Position numbers and translations under genes: made by a program. A stretch of 64,000 nucleotides of DNA from Bacteroidales bacterium (GTDB taxonomy: Bacteria; Bacteroidota; Bacteroidia; Bacteroidales; P3). Positions 1 to 9,274 of this stretch are shown here, piece after piece. How positions within the stretch are numbered: the first letter of the stretch is position 1; each line of letters begins with the position of its first letter. Below the pieces are notes generated by a model, which saw only the letters and a program-made list of their open reading frames with translations, ran no database searches and was not told where the DNA came from. Location: the NCBI GenBank assembly GCA_017449525.1, contig JAFTFL010000004.1, forward strand, positions 1 to 64,000, written 5' to 3'.

Positions 1-20
1 CCCCCCCCCGCGGGGGGGGC
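1..20. repeat. C9-GC-G8 homopolymer palindrome
   Basis: Nine C, then GC, then eight G, then C. Positions 2-19 form a perfect 18-bp palindrome made only of G and C. It lies downstream of purD (minus strand) and could be part of its terminator region. Such paired homopolymers are also prone to assembly or sequencing error at a contig end, so the exact run lengths are uncertain. Confidence 0.5.
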
Positions 21-44
21 CGCGCCTCGTGTTATTGCAGTTCA

Positions 45-65
45 CCGCAGCCCGATGCGCTGCGG
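45..65 (-). terminator. Hairpin after purD
   Basis: Arms CCGCAG (45-50) and CTGCGG (60-65) flank a 9-nt loop just past the purD stop codon at 72. There is no clear U-tract on the minus strand, so this is a weak terminator candidate. Confidence 0.3.
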
Positions 66-71
66 CTGAGA

Positions 72-1373
72 CTATTGCTGACCTATCTGATAGGCCAACA
101 GGTCTTGCCCAATGTCGTGGCGGTAGCGCATGCCATCCCACTGGATGCCGTCAAGAGCCTGATAGCTCTTCAGCAGCGCCTCGGGCAAAGTGGAAGCGAG
201 CGAGGTAACACACAGCACACGGCCACCCGCTGTAACGATGCGACCCGCGCTGTCGGTAGCAGTGCCAGCATGAATGACCAGCGAATGTTCCAGCGGAGTG
301 TCGAGGCCCGAAATGACCGCTCCCTTGGCGTAGCTGCCTGGATAGCCATCGGCCACAGCCATGACGCAGGCCGCTGTGCGTGGGTCAACCTGAAGCTGCC
401 GGTTGGTAAGCCGGCCGCGACAAGTGGCATCGAACAACTCCACCACATCTTCCGCAATACGCGGAAAGACCACTTCGGTCTCGGGATCGCCCATGCGCAC
501 GTTGTATTCCACCACGTAGGGATCACCACCACAGTTCATAAGTCCTACGAATAGGAAGCCGCAGTAGCGCATCTTCTCAGCCCGAAGTCCACGCAATGTA
601 GGCAGCACAATACGTTGTTCCACCTTATTCATGAACTCGCGGTCGGCAAAAGGCACAGGGCTGACAGCCCCCATACCACCTGTGTTGAGACCCGTGTCGC
701 CGTCGCCTACCCGCTTGTAGTCCTTGGCTGCGGGCAAAATCTTGTAATGGGTGCCGTCGGTCAGCACAAAGCACGACAACTCGATGCCCTGCAGATACTG
801 CTCAATGACCACACGTGAAGAGGCCTCGCCAAACTTGGCATCCTGCAACATCTCCACCAGTGCGCGCTGCGCATCGGCGAGGTCGTCGAGGATGAGCACC
901 CCTTTGCCAGCAGCCAAGCCGTCGGCCTTCAACACGTAGGGAGCCGAAAGGGTGGCGAGGTAATCCTGTCCTTCGCTGAGGGTCTCACGCGTGAAAGTGC
1001 GATACTCGGCCGTGGGGATGGAGTGGCGCGCCATAAAGGCTTTGGCGAAATCCTTGCTGCCCTCGAGCCGCGCTGCATCTCGGCAGGGACCCAGCACCAG
1101 CACATCGCGGTACTGACTATTCGCAGCGAAGAAGTCGGTGATGCCGCCCACAAGGGGAGCCTCTGGGCCAACCACCACAAGGCGAACGCTGTTGCGAAGC
1201 ACGAAGCTACCTATTGCCTCAAAGTCGTCTATGCGCAAGTCGACATTGCGAGCAAAAGCAGCAGTACCGGCATTGCCCGGTGCCACATAAAGGGTGCGAC
1301 ACCGCGGGCTCTCGGCCAACTTAAGGGCGATGGCATGTTCACGCCCGCCCGAACCGATGAGTAGAATGTTCAT
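72..1373 (-). CDS. purD: Phosphoribosylamine--glycine ligase
   Basis: GAR synthetase, the second step of de novo purine synthesis: it joins glycine to 5-phosphoribosylamine using ATP in the cytosol. The 433-residue product opens with MNILLIGSGGREHAIA, the typical PurD N-domain. An ATP-grasp domain follows (YVLKADGLAAGKGV, then NTGGMGA and EYNVRMGDPETE), then the C-domain. The frame is open a further 23 codons upstream, but the ATG at 1371-1373 matches the family start and is chosen. It is transcribed divergently from the radical SAM gene at 1527, and a TATCTTTG promoter-like box lies about 90 bp upstream. No other purine gene adjoins it; purB lies about 33 kb away. Identification is secure. 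Confidence 0.97.
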   Translation of the reverse strand: MNILLIGSGGREHAIALKLAESPRCRTLYVAPGNAGTAAFARNVDLRIDDFEAIGSFVLRNSVRLVVVGPEAPLVGGITDFFAANSQYRDVLVLGPCRDAARLEGSKDFAKAFMARHSIPTAEYRTFTRETLSEGQDYLATLSAPYVLKADGLAAGKGVLILDDLADAQRALVEMLQDAKFGEASSRVVIEQYLQGIELSCFVLTDGTHYKILPAAKDYKRVGDGDTGLNTGGMGAVSPVPFADREFMNKVEQRIVLPTLRGLRAEKMRYCGFLFVGLMNCGGDPYVVEYNVRMGDPETEVVFPRIAEDVVELFDATCRGRLTNRQLQVDPRTAACVMAVADGYPGSYAKGAVISGLDTPLEHSLVIHAGTATDSAGRIVTAGGRVLCVTSLASTLPEALLKSYQALDGIQWDGMRYRHDIGQDLLAYQIGQQ

Positions 1374-1461
1374 GATTGAATGAGCTGTTGAGGTTTTTCT
1401 TTTTGTGTATTGTCCTACGTTCCAAATTGCTATGAAGGGCAATCGTTCTTTTTTTGCACTT

Positions 1462-1469
1462 CAAAGATA
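1462..1469 (-). promoter_or_regulatory. Promoter -7 box for purD
   Basis: On the minus strand this reads TATCTTTG, matching the Bacteroidota -7 consensus TAnnTTTG, about 90 bp before the purD ATG. No convincing -33 TTTG is seen at the right spacing. Confidence 0.5.
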
Positions 1470-1526
1470 ACAAATTTTCACCAATAGAGTTACTTATGCG
1501 TACTCATAACACCAGAACGACAGAAC

Positions 1527-2435
1527 ATGGCAGCACTAAATCAAATGCTATACTTAGCACGATGGTTTGCAGGAGCACGCTTCTTCAAGCAGCACAAGCC
1601 TCTGCAAACCGTACTATTTGTAACCGATGCGTGCAATCTCTCATGCAAGCACTGCACTATATGGAACCATGCCAATCCACGGATGAAACCTTATGAAAAG
1701 GTACGCGAGGAATTGCAGTACAGTTACGCCCTCGGCTCGCGCTTTGTTGACTTCGAAGGTGGCGAGCCCACCCTGTGGCGGGAGGGCGACCGCAACCTGA
1801 ACGACCTCATCCAACTGGCCAAGCAAATAGGCTTCTTCAGCTGCACCGTTACGACCAACGCCCAACGGCCGTTTGCCGATGTGAAGGCAGACTCATTCTG
1901 GGTGAGCATGGACGGCGTGGGCGAGCTGCACGACGACATACGCGGTGCGGGTGCCTTTGCTCGATTGGAGGAGAACATAGCCGCTTGCGGACACCGCCAC
2001 GTGAGCGTCAATATGACAATCAACACGCGGAACTACACCGATGTGGAAAAAGCCATACGCTATGTGGCCGACAACCCACATCTGGAGCAGATATCATTCA
2101 GCTTCCACACCCCCTATGCCGGCACGGAGCACCTGTTTTTGGACTGGGAGCGACGCGCCGAGGTGGCAGACCTCATCATCCGCATGAAAAGGGAAGGTTA
2201 TCCCATCATGAACTCACGCTCAGGGCTAACCCTACTCAAGACCAACGACTTCAAAAAAGAATGTTGGGTCTCGAACTTCATCCTGCCCGACGGCACCCGA
2301 CTGAATGAATGCGCTGGCAAAACGGCTGGCGTGTGCGACCGCTGCGGCTTCGGCATGGCAGGCGAAATGCGCAGTGTATTTGACTTCAAGCCAGACACGC
2401 TGCGCTCTGGACTGCGGCTGAGAGTGAACACTTGA
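1527..2435 (+). CDS. Radical SAM protein of unknown substrate
   Basis: The 302-residue protein has the radical SAM iron-sulfur motif CNLSCKHC near residue 36 (CxxxCxxC, preceded by VTDA), and FEGGEPTLW as the SAM-binding GGE-type motif. The C-terminus holds further cysteines (ECAGKTAGVCDRCGFG), resembling the auxiliary-cluster tail of HpnH/DUF3463 and SPASM-like proteins. It should cleave SAM to make a 5-deoxyadenosyl radical; the substrate cannot be read from the sequence. It stands alone between divergent purD and the pth operon. The family assignment is secure and the function is unknown. Confidence 0.85.
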   Translation: MAALNQMLYLARWFAGARFFKQHKPLQTVLFVTDACNLSCKHCTIWNHANPRMKPYEKVREELQYSYALGSRFVDFEGGEPTLWREGDRNLNDLIQLAKQIGFFSCTVTTNAQRPFADVKADSFWVSMDGVGELHDDIRGAGAFARLEENIAACGHRHVSVNMTINTRNYTDVEKAIRYVADNPHLEQISFSFHTPYAGTEHLFLDWERRAEVADLIIRMKREGYPIMNSRSGLTLLKTNDFKKECWVSNFILPDGTRLNECAGKTAGVCDRCGFGMAGEMRSVFDFKPDTLRSGLRLRVNT

Positions 2436-2490
2436 TGCCTGCGACGCACACCCCAACAGCACAAAGCTCGGTGCGTCTCGCAAAAAATCG

Positions 2491-2500
2491 TACCTTTGCA
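2491..2500 (+). promoter_or_regulatory. Promoter -7 box for pth-coaX operon
   Basis: TACCTTTGCA matches the Bacteroidota -7 element and is preceded by the A-rich stretch and TCG seen at several other promoters in this window. It lies 18 bp before the first possible pth start and 78 bp before the preferred start. Confidence 0.7.
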
Positions 2501-2577
2501 TTCTATTATACGCGCGCATGAACATAATAGAAAGGATACTATCGCTCTGTAAACCACCGCAGCAAACACCCTCCGAA

Positions 2578-3141
2578 ATGAAGTACCTCATAGTCGGATT
2601 AGGCAACGTAGGCCACGAATACGAGAACACTCGCCATAACATAGGTTTCATGGCCGTTGACCGCTACGCACACCAAGCGCAGGCATCCTTCAGTCTGGCA
2701 CGCCACGCTATGAAAGCCGACGCTAAATGGGCAGGACGCCAACTAATACTCCTAAAGCCCACCACGTTGATGAACCTCAGCGGCAAGGCGGTGAAGTACT
2801 GGGCAGCAGTGGAGCACATTGCACCTGAGAACATCCTCATCATTGTGGACGATCTGGCGCTACCCACTGGTACTTTGCGGTTGCGCAAAGAAGGCAGCGC
2901 TGGAGGCCACAACGGACTGGCAGACATAGAGCAGTGCTTAGGGACTAATCGCTACAGCCGCCTACGGATAGGCATCGGCAACAACTTCGGCCGAGGCCAT
3001 CAGGTGGACTACGTGCTCGGCGAATTCACAGCAGAGGAGCAGGCGCTACTCGACCCCGCACTCACTACCAGCGTGGATATCATCAAAAGTTTCGTAACGC
3101 AGGGCGTGGACCGAACCATGAACCAGTACAACAAAAGATGA
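2578..3141 (+). CDS. pth: Peptidyl-tRNA hydrolase
   Basis: Hydrolyses peptidyl-tRNA released from stalled ribosomes, recycling tRNA. From the ATG at 2578 the product is 187 residues and begins MKYLIVGLGNVGHEYENTRH, the conserved Pth N-terminus with catalytic His in TRHNIGF. KPTTLMNLSG and the catalytic Asp in VDDLALP follow, then GGHNGL. An in-frame ATG at 2518 would add 20 residues not needed by the family; it lies so close to the promoter that the leader would be very short, but it cannot be excluded. The stop overlaps the coaX start by 4 bp (ATGA), showing translational coupling. Confidence 0.95.
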   Translation: MKYLIVGLGNVGHEYENTRHNIGFMAVDRYAHQAQASFSLARHAMKADAKWAGRQLILLKPTTLMNLSGKAVKYWAAVEHIAPENILIIVDDLALPTGTLRLRKEGSAGGHNGLADIEQCLGTNRYSRLRIGIGNNFGRGHQVDYVLGEFTAEEQALLDPALTTSVDIIKSFVTQGVDRTMNQYNKR

Positions 3142-3881
3142 GGCTCTTAGTCGACATAGGCAACACCCATATCAAGGCGGCTCTGAGCCAAGACGGGCAC
3201 CTGTGCGACAGGCTCTCCACCACAGACTGCGGGCAACTCATTCAGTGGGCGCAGCAACGGACGGGAGGAAGCGCCGTTGACAGCATCATCGCGGCAAGCG
3301 TGGCCAGCACTACCCCCATCGAAGCATTGAGCAAGGCCTTTGGCCTGAAGCCCGTATGCCTCACAGCCGATACGTTGCTTCCATTCTCTATCAACTACCT
3401 CACACCGCAAACCCTCGGTGCCGACCGGTTGGCAACGGCTGCCGGCGCACGTCGCCATTACCCCAACAAGCCAACACTCATCATCGATGCAGGGACGTGC
3501 ATCACTATTGACATTGTGGACGCTACGGGCATATACCGAGGTGGGAGCATCACCACGGGCTTGCACATGAAAGCAGAAGCCCTGCACCAACACACCAAGA
3601 GGCTGCCCTTGGTCAGCATCAATCAACAACACAGCACACTGCCAGGTCGCACCACCGAAGAGGCCATATGCACTGGCGTGATGCGGGGCACTGCATTTGA
3701 ACTGGATGGGTTCTACCACTATTACGCATCGCACTACCCCGAGTTGCAATGCCTTCTCACAGGGGGCGACACTGAGATGCTGCATCCTCACCTCACCGTA
3801 CCACACCACTGCATGCCCGACCTGTTGTTTGACGGGTTGGACTACATTCTCAGCCACACACAGCAACATATACAGCAATGA
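3138..3881 (+). CDS. coaX: Type III pantothenate kinase
   Basis: Phosphorylates pantothenate, the first committed step of coenzyme A synthesis. The 247-residue protein has the ASKHA-fold phosphate motif MRLLVDIGNTHIK at its start, GADRLATAAGA in the middle, and IIDAGTCITID with the type III signature Asp, followed by a GG-rich segment (YRGGSITTGL). It overlaps pth by 4 bp and the next gene by 4 bp, so the three are one transcription and translation unit. CoaX-type kinases do not show the CoA feedback or pantothenamide response of type I and II enzymes (family knowledge). Confidence 0.95.
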   Translation: MRLLVDIGNTHIKAALSQDGHLCDRLSTTDCGQLIQWAQQRTGGSAVDSIIAASVASTTPIEALSKAFGLKPVCLTADTLLPFSINYLTPQTLGADRLATAAGARRHYPNKPTLIIDAGTCITIDIVDATGIYRGGSITTGLHMKAEALHQHTKRLPLVSINQQHSTLPGRTTEEAICTGVMRGTAFELDGFYHYYASHYPELQCLLTGGDTEMLHPHLTVPHHCMPDLLFDGLDYILSHTQQHIQQ

Positions 3882-5206
3882 AAACACATCTTCGCACCAT
3901 ACTGGCCACCATCATGCTGCTTGCCACTGCCACAGGCGTCAACGCCCAAAGCGGCATCAACGCACCCTATTCGCAATACGGCATCGGGCTCGGCAGCACG
4001 CCCTACAACTACCCGTGGGCTGCTGCCAATGGAGGCACAACCGCCACCACAGCGGCGTTCAACATCATAAACCCCTTCAACCCCGCCTCGGCCGCAGCCA
4101 TTGAGCCCGAATCCTTCGTGTTCGACATGGGCTTTAACTTCGAGAGAGCCCAACAAAACGACCCGACCACATCAACCTCTGAGTTCGAGGGCTCCATAGC
4201 CTACCTATCGGCAGGTTTCCCCATCACGCGCTGGTGGAAGACTACTGTCGGTCTTATCCCACTGTCCACCACTGCTTATGCCACCACACAACCCGTGAAG
4301 GGTGCCGATTGGGACTCTATGAATACACGCTACGAAGGCAACGGGGGGCTCAACCAAGTATTCTGGAACAACGCCTTCAACGTGGCACCACATTTACGTC
4401 TCGGCGTAGGGGCGAACTACCTATTCGGAACGATACAGCGCGCCATCACCTACGACTTCAAGGGTCTTGGCTCAACCTATTTCATTAACTCGCGTAGACA
4501 AAAGAATACTACCGTGAGCAATCTCACTTTCCAACTTGGGGCACAATATGACATAGCATTGCCCAATGACCATCTGCTCTCCCTCGGCCTCACCGCCAAA
4601 GTGCCACAGCGGATGAAGGTGAACGACGAAAGTCTGGCCTACACCTACGTGGACAGCAACTACAGCGAATACATACGAGACACCATCTTCCCCCTGCCAG
4701 GTCAAAGCGGCCAGTACAAGAGTACCCTCGCCCAACCTCTGGCTATAACATTCGGTGCCGCCTTGAGCAAAATCAATCATTGGCAAGTAGCTATTGAGGC
4801 AGCCTATTCGCCTTGGAGCGGACTGAAGTACACTGAAGGCACCGATGCCAACATGCTTGGCAGCAACACCACCACATACGGCAACAACTACCGCATGGCG
4901 CTGTCGGCCGAACGGTGTGGTAACCCGAACGAAGGCTCCTACTGGCGTCGCATGGCACTCACGGCAGGGGCACACTACGAGCGAGGCAAACTGCGGCTCA
5001 ACCTCAACAATGAACAATACGTAATAGATGAGTGGGGATTTGGAGCTGGTGTGAGATTGCCCATGCGAAAGGGGAGGTCTACCATTAATATAGCAGTGGC
5101 CTACCGCAGCATTGGCACAGCCGACCTGCTCAAGCAGAACACCATCACCCTCGGCATTGGGGTGAGTAGCTGCGAAAAGTGGTTTACCAAGCGCAAATAC
5201 AACTAA
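3878..5206 (+). CDS. Outer membrane beta-barrel-like protein
   Basis: The 442-residue protein has a clear Sec signal peptide (MKTHLRTILATIMLLATATG, cleavage after NAQ). The mature part is rich in alternating aromatic and polar stretches ending in aromatic residues, as in outer membrane barrels of the PorV/FadL-like kind. Examples are YSQYGIGLGSTPYNYPWA near the start and VAYRSIGTADLLKQNTITLG near the end. It overlaps coaX by 4 bp. An outer membrane gene in this position, ahead of a TPR gene and lptC, is a familiar Bacteroidales arrangement as I recall it. No catalytic motif is visible. The barrel call is an inference from composition and signal peptide. Confidence 0.8.
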   Translation: MKTHLRTILATIMLLATATGVNAQSGINAPYSQYGIGLGSTPYNYPWAAANGGTTATTAAFNIINPFNPASAAAIEPESFVFDMGFNFERAQQNDPTTSTSEFEGSIAYLSAGFPITRWWKTTVGLIPLSTTAYATTQPVKGADWDSMNTRYEGNGGLNQVFWNNAFNVAPHLRLGVGANYLFGTIQRAITYDFKGLGSTYFINSRRQKNTTVSNLTFQLGAQYDIALPNDHLLSLGLTAKVPQRMKVNDESLAYTYVDSNYSEYIRDTIFPLPGQSGQYKSTLAQPLAITFGAALSKINHWQVAIEAAYSPWSGLKYTEGTDANMLGSNTTTYGNNYRMALSAERCGNPNEGSYWRRMALTAGAHYERGKLRLNLNNEQYVIDEWGFGAGVRLPMRKGRSTINIAVAYRSIGTADLLKQNTITLGIGVSSCEKWFTKRKYN

Positions 5207-5334
5207 GATATCCGAAGCCTAAAAAAAACTGAAATATAAAAGAAGCTCAAGTACCGATGTACAAACATACAAACAAACGTAATAAGCACACCAACATGAT
5301 AACTACACCAAAACAACAAAACTCACTATTCACC

Positions 5335-6690
5335 ATGAAAGCCATTAAGACAATAGCACTTGTGCTAATGATGTGCGGTATGGCAACGGCCGTACACGCC
5401 CAGAAGTGGGGCAAGACGCCCGAAGACAGTGTGGACTGCTTCCAGAATACGTCATTTTACCAACAACACTACAAGATGAAAGACTACATCGGTGCCTATG
5501 ACCCATGGAAGATAGTGCTCCAAAAGTGCCCCGCCAACAATAAGAACATCTACATCCGCGGAGCCGTAATCCTCAAGGCCAAGATAAATGCAGCCAAAAC
5601 TGCAGAAGAGCGTGAGGTTTACTTCCAGGAGTTGATGCACATGTACGACCTGCGTATCCAGTACTTCGGTGAGGCAGTGGACGTGTTAGCGAAGAAAGCA
5701 CTCGAGGTTGAACAACTCAAAGGCCCCTCGGCAGTGAACATGTACTACCCAATTTATGATAGTGCCATCAAGCTTTCTATCTCGTCGAAAGTCGATATTG
5801 ATGCACAGTATGCCTACAAATACTTCGAGGCAACTGAACGCTACGTGAAGGCCAATGCAGTTGCAACCGAGGGGACTCCGGCTGTAGACCCCTCACTCGT
5901 GGTGGACAACTACGACATCGTGAGCGAGATACTCGAACAGAAGTTGCGCAATGAGCGTGATTCTGTCAAGGCCGACCAGATACAAAAATACATCATCAAC
6001 GTTGAGAATGTGTTCTCACCCTACGCATCGTGCGAGCAACTGACCAACATCTATCAGAAGAAATTTGAGGCAGCACCCAATGACCTTGAGTTGCTGAAGA
6101 AGATTACAGACATACTGGATCGCAAGAAGTGCTCTGGTGAGGAACTCTACTTCAAGGCCACTGAGAAGATGCATGAACTTGCACCTTCGCCTGCCACCGC
6201 ACGTAGAATGGGCGTGATGTGCTACAACAAAAAGCAATATAACCAAGCCATCAACTACCTACAGGAAGCAGCAAAAGATCTGGAAGACGAGCGCGAGAAG
6301 TATCAAGCCTATATCGTCCTCGGCCATGCATACTCCGAGAACAACAGTTACAGCGCAGCGCGTGCCGCCTACCGTAATGCATCTCGCATTGACCCAAGCA
6401 AGGGCGAGCCCTATCTGCATACGGCACGTCTCTACGCCAAGAGTGCACGTAGCATCGATGATGGACTTGGTGGAGCTTCTGCTTACTGGGCAGCCTACGA
6501 CGAGGCAGTGAGGGCTCGCAACATCGACAACAGCCCTGAGAACGTCGAAAAGGCCAACGAGCTCACCAGCCGCTACGGAGCCTACTTCCCTAAGAAAGAG
6601 AAGGCTTTTGACCTCGACCTTGTTGACGGACAGTCCTTCACCATTCCAGGCTGGATAGGCGAACACACCATCGTACGTACCAGGAAATAA
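5335..6690 (+). CDS. Periplasmic TPR protein
   Basis: The 451-residue product from the ATG at 5335 begins with a signal peptide (MKAIKTIALVLMMCGMATAV, cut after HAQ). The frame extends 26 codons upstream, but those residues are hydrophilic and precede the signal peptide, so the later ATG is chosen. Tetratricopeptide-type helices occur at about residues 270-400 (for example YNQAINYLQEAAKDLE and YIVLGHAYSENNSYSAARAA), suggesting a protein-binding scaffold in the periplasm. It follows the outer membrane protein gene by 128 bp and precedes lptC, so a role in outer membrane biogenesis is plausible but inferred. Confidence 0.85.
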   Translation: MKAIKTIALVLMMCGMATAVHAQKWGKTPEDSVDCFQNTSFYQQHYKMKDYIGAYDPWKIVLQKCPANNKNIYIRGAVILKAKINAAKTAEEREVYFQELMHMYDLRIQYFGEAVDVLAKKALEVEQLKGPSAVNMYYPIYDSAIKLSISSKVDIDAQYAYKYFEATERYVKANAVATEGTPAVDPSLVVDNYDIVSEILEQKLRNERDSVKADQIQKYIINVENVFSPYASCEQLTNIYQKKFEAAPNDLELLKKITDILDRKKCSGEELYFKATEKMHELAPSPATARRMGVMCYNKKQYNQAINYLQEAAKDLEDEREKYQAYIVLGHAYSENNSYSAARAAYRNASRIDPSKGEPYLHTARLYAKSARSIDDGLGGASAYWAAYDEAVRARNIDNSPENVEKANELTSRYGAYFPKKEKAFDLDLVDGQSFTIPGWIGEHTIVRTRK

Positions 6691-6785
6691 ACACCTGTCG
6701 CCATCTGCGAGTGTGGGAGAGGGTCTCGGACAACTACCATACACCAGTCCCCCTCCCACCTCTCGTATAGCTCCACCCGTTGGGA

Positions 6786-7331
6786 ATGCAGTATAAAGGA
6801 AGTATCATCCTGTCATTGACGGCCGTCTTGTGCCTCACATCATGCCGAAACGACATGAAAGAAGTACAACAGTTTGCTCAGCAGACATTCCCTGCACAAT
6901 CCATTACCGACGCCCTCATCACCCAGACCGAAAGCGGAGTGTCCCAGCTCACATTGGAAGCGCCGCAAATCGTCATGTTCAACGCACCCAACGAGCGCAC
7001 CGTTTATCCCAAAGGCATTTTTCTCAAGGTACATGGTAGCCACGACTCACTAAAGGCTACCATTCAGGCTGGCTATGCCATTTCGATAGAGAGCAAACAC
7101 CTCATGGAGGCTCGCGACAGTGTGGTCGTCATTGACTACAGCACAGGCGACACCTCCTACCTGCAGCATATCGTATGGAATACGAATAAGGGCATCATCT
7201 ACTCCAATCATCCTGTTCGTTCCGTGAATGGGTCACGTGTAACCTATGGAGATGGATTCCTTTCAGACGAGAACTTTACCGACCCACAAATAGTGCGTCA
7301 GCGTGGCACCATCGAGTGGAACGACCAATAG
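6786..7331 (+). CDS. lptC: LPS export protein LptC (lipoprotein form)
   Basis: LptC bridges the LptB2FG transporter to LptA in lipopolysaccharide export. The 181-residue protein starts with a lipoprotein signal ending in the lipobox LTSC, so it is probably anchored by lipid rather than by the single transmembrane helix of the E. coli protein. The beta-jellyroll body includes LEAPQIVMFN, FPKG-like YPKGIFLKVH, and the typical C-terminal GDGFLSDENF motif. A TTG two codons upstream (6780) is possible, but the ATG at 6786 is preferred. It overlaps no neighbour and leads into the ComEA-like gene 10 bp later. Confidence 0.88.
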   Translation: MQYKGSIILSLTAVLCLTSCRNDMKEVQQFAQQTFPAQSITDALITQTESGVSQLTLEAPQIVMFNAPNERTVYPKGIFLKVHGSHDSLKATIQAGYAISIESKHLMEARDSVVVIDYSTGDTSYLQHIVWNTNKGIIYSNHPVRSVNGSRVTYGDGFLSDENFTDPQIVRQRGTIEWNDQ

Positions 7332-7341
7332 GCAGCAATCC

Positions 7342-8175
7342 ATGAACCATACTCCACAGCAACCGAAACTCACCGACAGTCAACGCCGAGGCTATAAGGC
7401 GCTGACTGTGCTGATGTTTGCCGTTTTGGTGGTATGCGTCATTGTCCATCAAATTCGCAGCGAGGTACTGCTGCATCAGCGTGATCAGCAGCCCGATGTG
7501 CAGTTGGTTACTGCTGTTTCGGTGCCTGATAGCAGTTCCTCCACATGGAGCACAATGCAGGCCTCGGCAACCCTACCCTCCCATCTACAAACGTACCAGC
7601 ACCACTCAAATCGACGTACTTCTGGCACTGCAACACACCAAAAGGAGTGGCAGAGCCATGCTGCATCGACCTCTCAGTCAGAACATCGAGCCAACAACGT
7701 GCGGCGCACTCTCGTGTTCGACCTCAACACGGCCGACACGCTGGATTTGCAGCAATTGTACGGCATCGGCCCCGTCTACGCAAAGCGCATCGTTAACTAC
7801 CGCAATCTGCTCGGCGGCTATGTCAACTTCAACCAACTGCACGAAGTGTACGGTCTGCCCGACGAGACAATAGCGGGCATCCTTCCGCACCTCACCCTCA
7901 CCCCCACCCTACTTCGAAAAATAGACATCAACCACATCGAGCTTGCACAGTTGCGCCGGCATCCCTACCTTGACTATTACCAGGCCAAAGCCATCGTGCA
8001 ACTGCGCCAACAGGGTACACGCTTCAGACAAGAACGCGACCTCTACAAGGTGTCGCTGCTAGACAGTGCCACCATTGCACGCATCAGCCCCTACATAGAT
8101 TATTCCGATACACCAAGCCAAGTCGCCTCCCAGGCCGACACCTCTGGCGACCAGTCCCAGCAACGTCCATCATAA
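7342..8175 (+). CDS. ComEA-like helix-hairpin-helix protein
   Basis: The 277-residue protein has an N-terminal membrane anchor (about residues 18-38, LTVLMFAVLVVCVIV), a low-complexity linker rich in S, T, Q and H, and then helix-hairpin-helix units. The first reads FDLNTADTLDLQQLYGIGPV (residues about 130-150). Further HhH units follow (INHIELAQLRRHPYLDYYQA). HhH units bind DNA without sequence specificity. ComEA proteins bind incoming DNA during transformation, but Bacteroidota carry many such proteins without known competence, so the role is open. The ATG at 7342 directly precedes the cytoplasmic N-terminus. Confidence 0.85.
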   Translation: MNHTPQQPKLTDSQRRGYKALTVLMFAVLVVCVIVHQIRSEVLLHQRDQQPDVQLVTAVSVPDSSSSTWSTMQASATLPSHLQTYQHHSNRRTSGTATHQKEWQSHAASTSQSEHRANNVRRTLVFDLNTADTLDLQQLYGIGPVYAKRIVNYRNLLGGYVNFNQLHEVYGLPDETIAGILPHLTLTPTLLRKIDINHIELAQLRRHPYLDYYQAKAIVQLRQQGTRFRQERDLYKVSLLDSATIARISPYIDYSDTPSQVASQADTSGDQSQQRPS

Positions 8176-8208
8176 TTCCGACATACAAAACATCAAATAC
8201 AACACAAC

Positions 8209-9240
8209 ATGACATTTGACGTACAACAAATTGCCAATCTACTCTCTGGAACCGTAGAAGGCAATCCGAACATCAAAGTATGGAAACTCTGTAAGATTGA
8301 AGAAGGAGAAGAGGGCGGTTTGTCCTTCCTTGCCAACCCAAAATACACCCATCATCTCTACCAATCGCAGGCCAGCGCCGTTATCGTGTCCAATGATTTC
8401 GTGCCCGAGCACCCTGTACAAGCCGCACTCATTCGAGTGGAAAACCCCTACGTTTCTTTTGCCAATCTGCTGAAGATTTACAACGAGATGCAACTCAACA
8501 AAGAGGGTATCTCCGAACATGCCGTCATCGAGCCCAGCGCCAAGATAGGCCAAAAGTGCTACGTCGCCCCCTTTGTCTACATCGGAGAAAATGTAACCAT
8601 CGGCGACAATGTGAAGCTCTACCCACATGTCTACGTGGGCGACAACTGCACCATCGCGTCGAACACCACACTGTTTTCGGGTGCGAAAGTGTACTGCAAC
8701 AACATCATTGGTGCAAACTGCATCATCCACTCTGGTGCAGTTATCGGTGCCGACGGCTTCGGCTTTGCTCCCACCGAAGATGGGGCCTACAGCAAGATAG
8801 ATCAGATAGGTACCGTCATCATTGAGGACAACGTGGAGATTGGAGCCAACACCTGCGTAGACCGTGCCACAATGGGAACAACCACCATCCACCGCGGCGT
8901 AAAGCTGGACAACCTTTGCCAGATAGCCCACAACGTCAGCGTGGGTGAACACACCGTCATGGCCGCCCAAAGTGCCATAGCAGGGTCAGGCAAAGTGGGC
9001 AGCCATTGTGTGGTAGCCGGACAGGTCGGCATAGTGGGACATATAACTGTGGGCGACAACGTCGTCATAGCAGCCCAAAGCGGTGTAACGCGCGACATAT
9101 CGTCCAACTGCACTATTCTTGGTTCACCTGCTATGGAAGCACATCAGCAACGGAAGAACTACGTGTACATGCGCAACATCGAGAAACTCGTGAAGCGAGT
9201 CGACGAGTTGGAAAAGCGTCTTGCCGAACTAAGCAAATAG
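8209..9240 (+). CDS. lpxD: UDP-3-O-acylglucosamine N-acyltransferase
   Basis: Third step of lipid A synthesis: N-acylation of UDP-3-O-acyl-glucosamine from hydroxyacyl-ACP. The 343-residue length fits LpxD. The N-terminal uridine-binding region (MTFDVQQIANLLSGTVEGN) is followed by left-handed beta-helix hexapeptide repeats (for example IGENVTIGDNVKLYPHVYVG), DGFGFAP, and the catalytic His in CQIAHNVSVG. A C-terminal helix ends the protein (LVKRVDELEKRLAELS). lpxC, fabZ and lpxA do not follow here; SGNH hydrolase genes do. Confidence 0.97.
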   Translation: MTFDVQQIANLLSGTVEGNPNIKVWKLCKIEEGEEGGLSFLANPKYTHHLYQSQASAVIVSNDFVPEHPVQAALIRVENPYVSFANLLKIYNEMQLNKEGISEHAVIEPSAKIGQKCYVAPFVYIGENVTIGDNVKLYPHVYVGDNCTIASNTTLFSGAKVYCNNIIGANCIIHSGAVIGADGFGFAPTEDGAYSKIDQIGTVIIEDNVEIGANTCVDRATMGTTTIHRGVKLDNLCQIAHNVSVGEHTVMAAQSAIAGSGKVGSHCVVAGQVGIVGHITVGDNVVIAAQSGVTRDISSNCTILGSPAMEAHQQRKNYVYMRNIEKLVKRVDELEKRLAELSK

Positions 9241-9274
9241 TCACCAGCCTCGCCCTCACGCCGTCCATCCGCCC

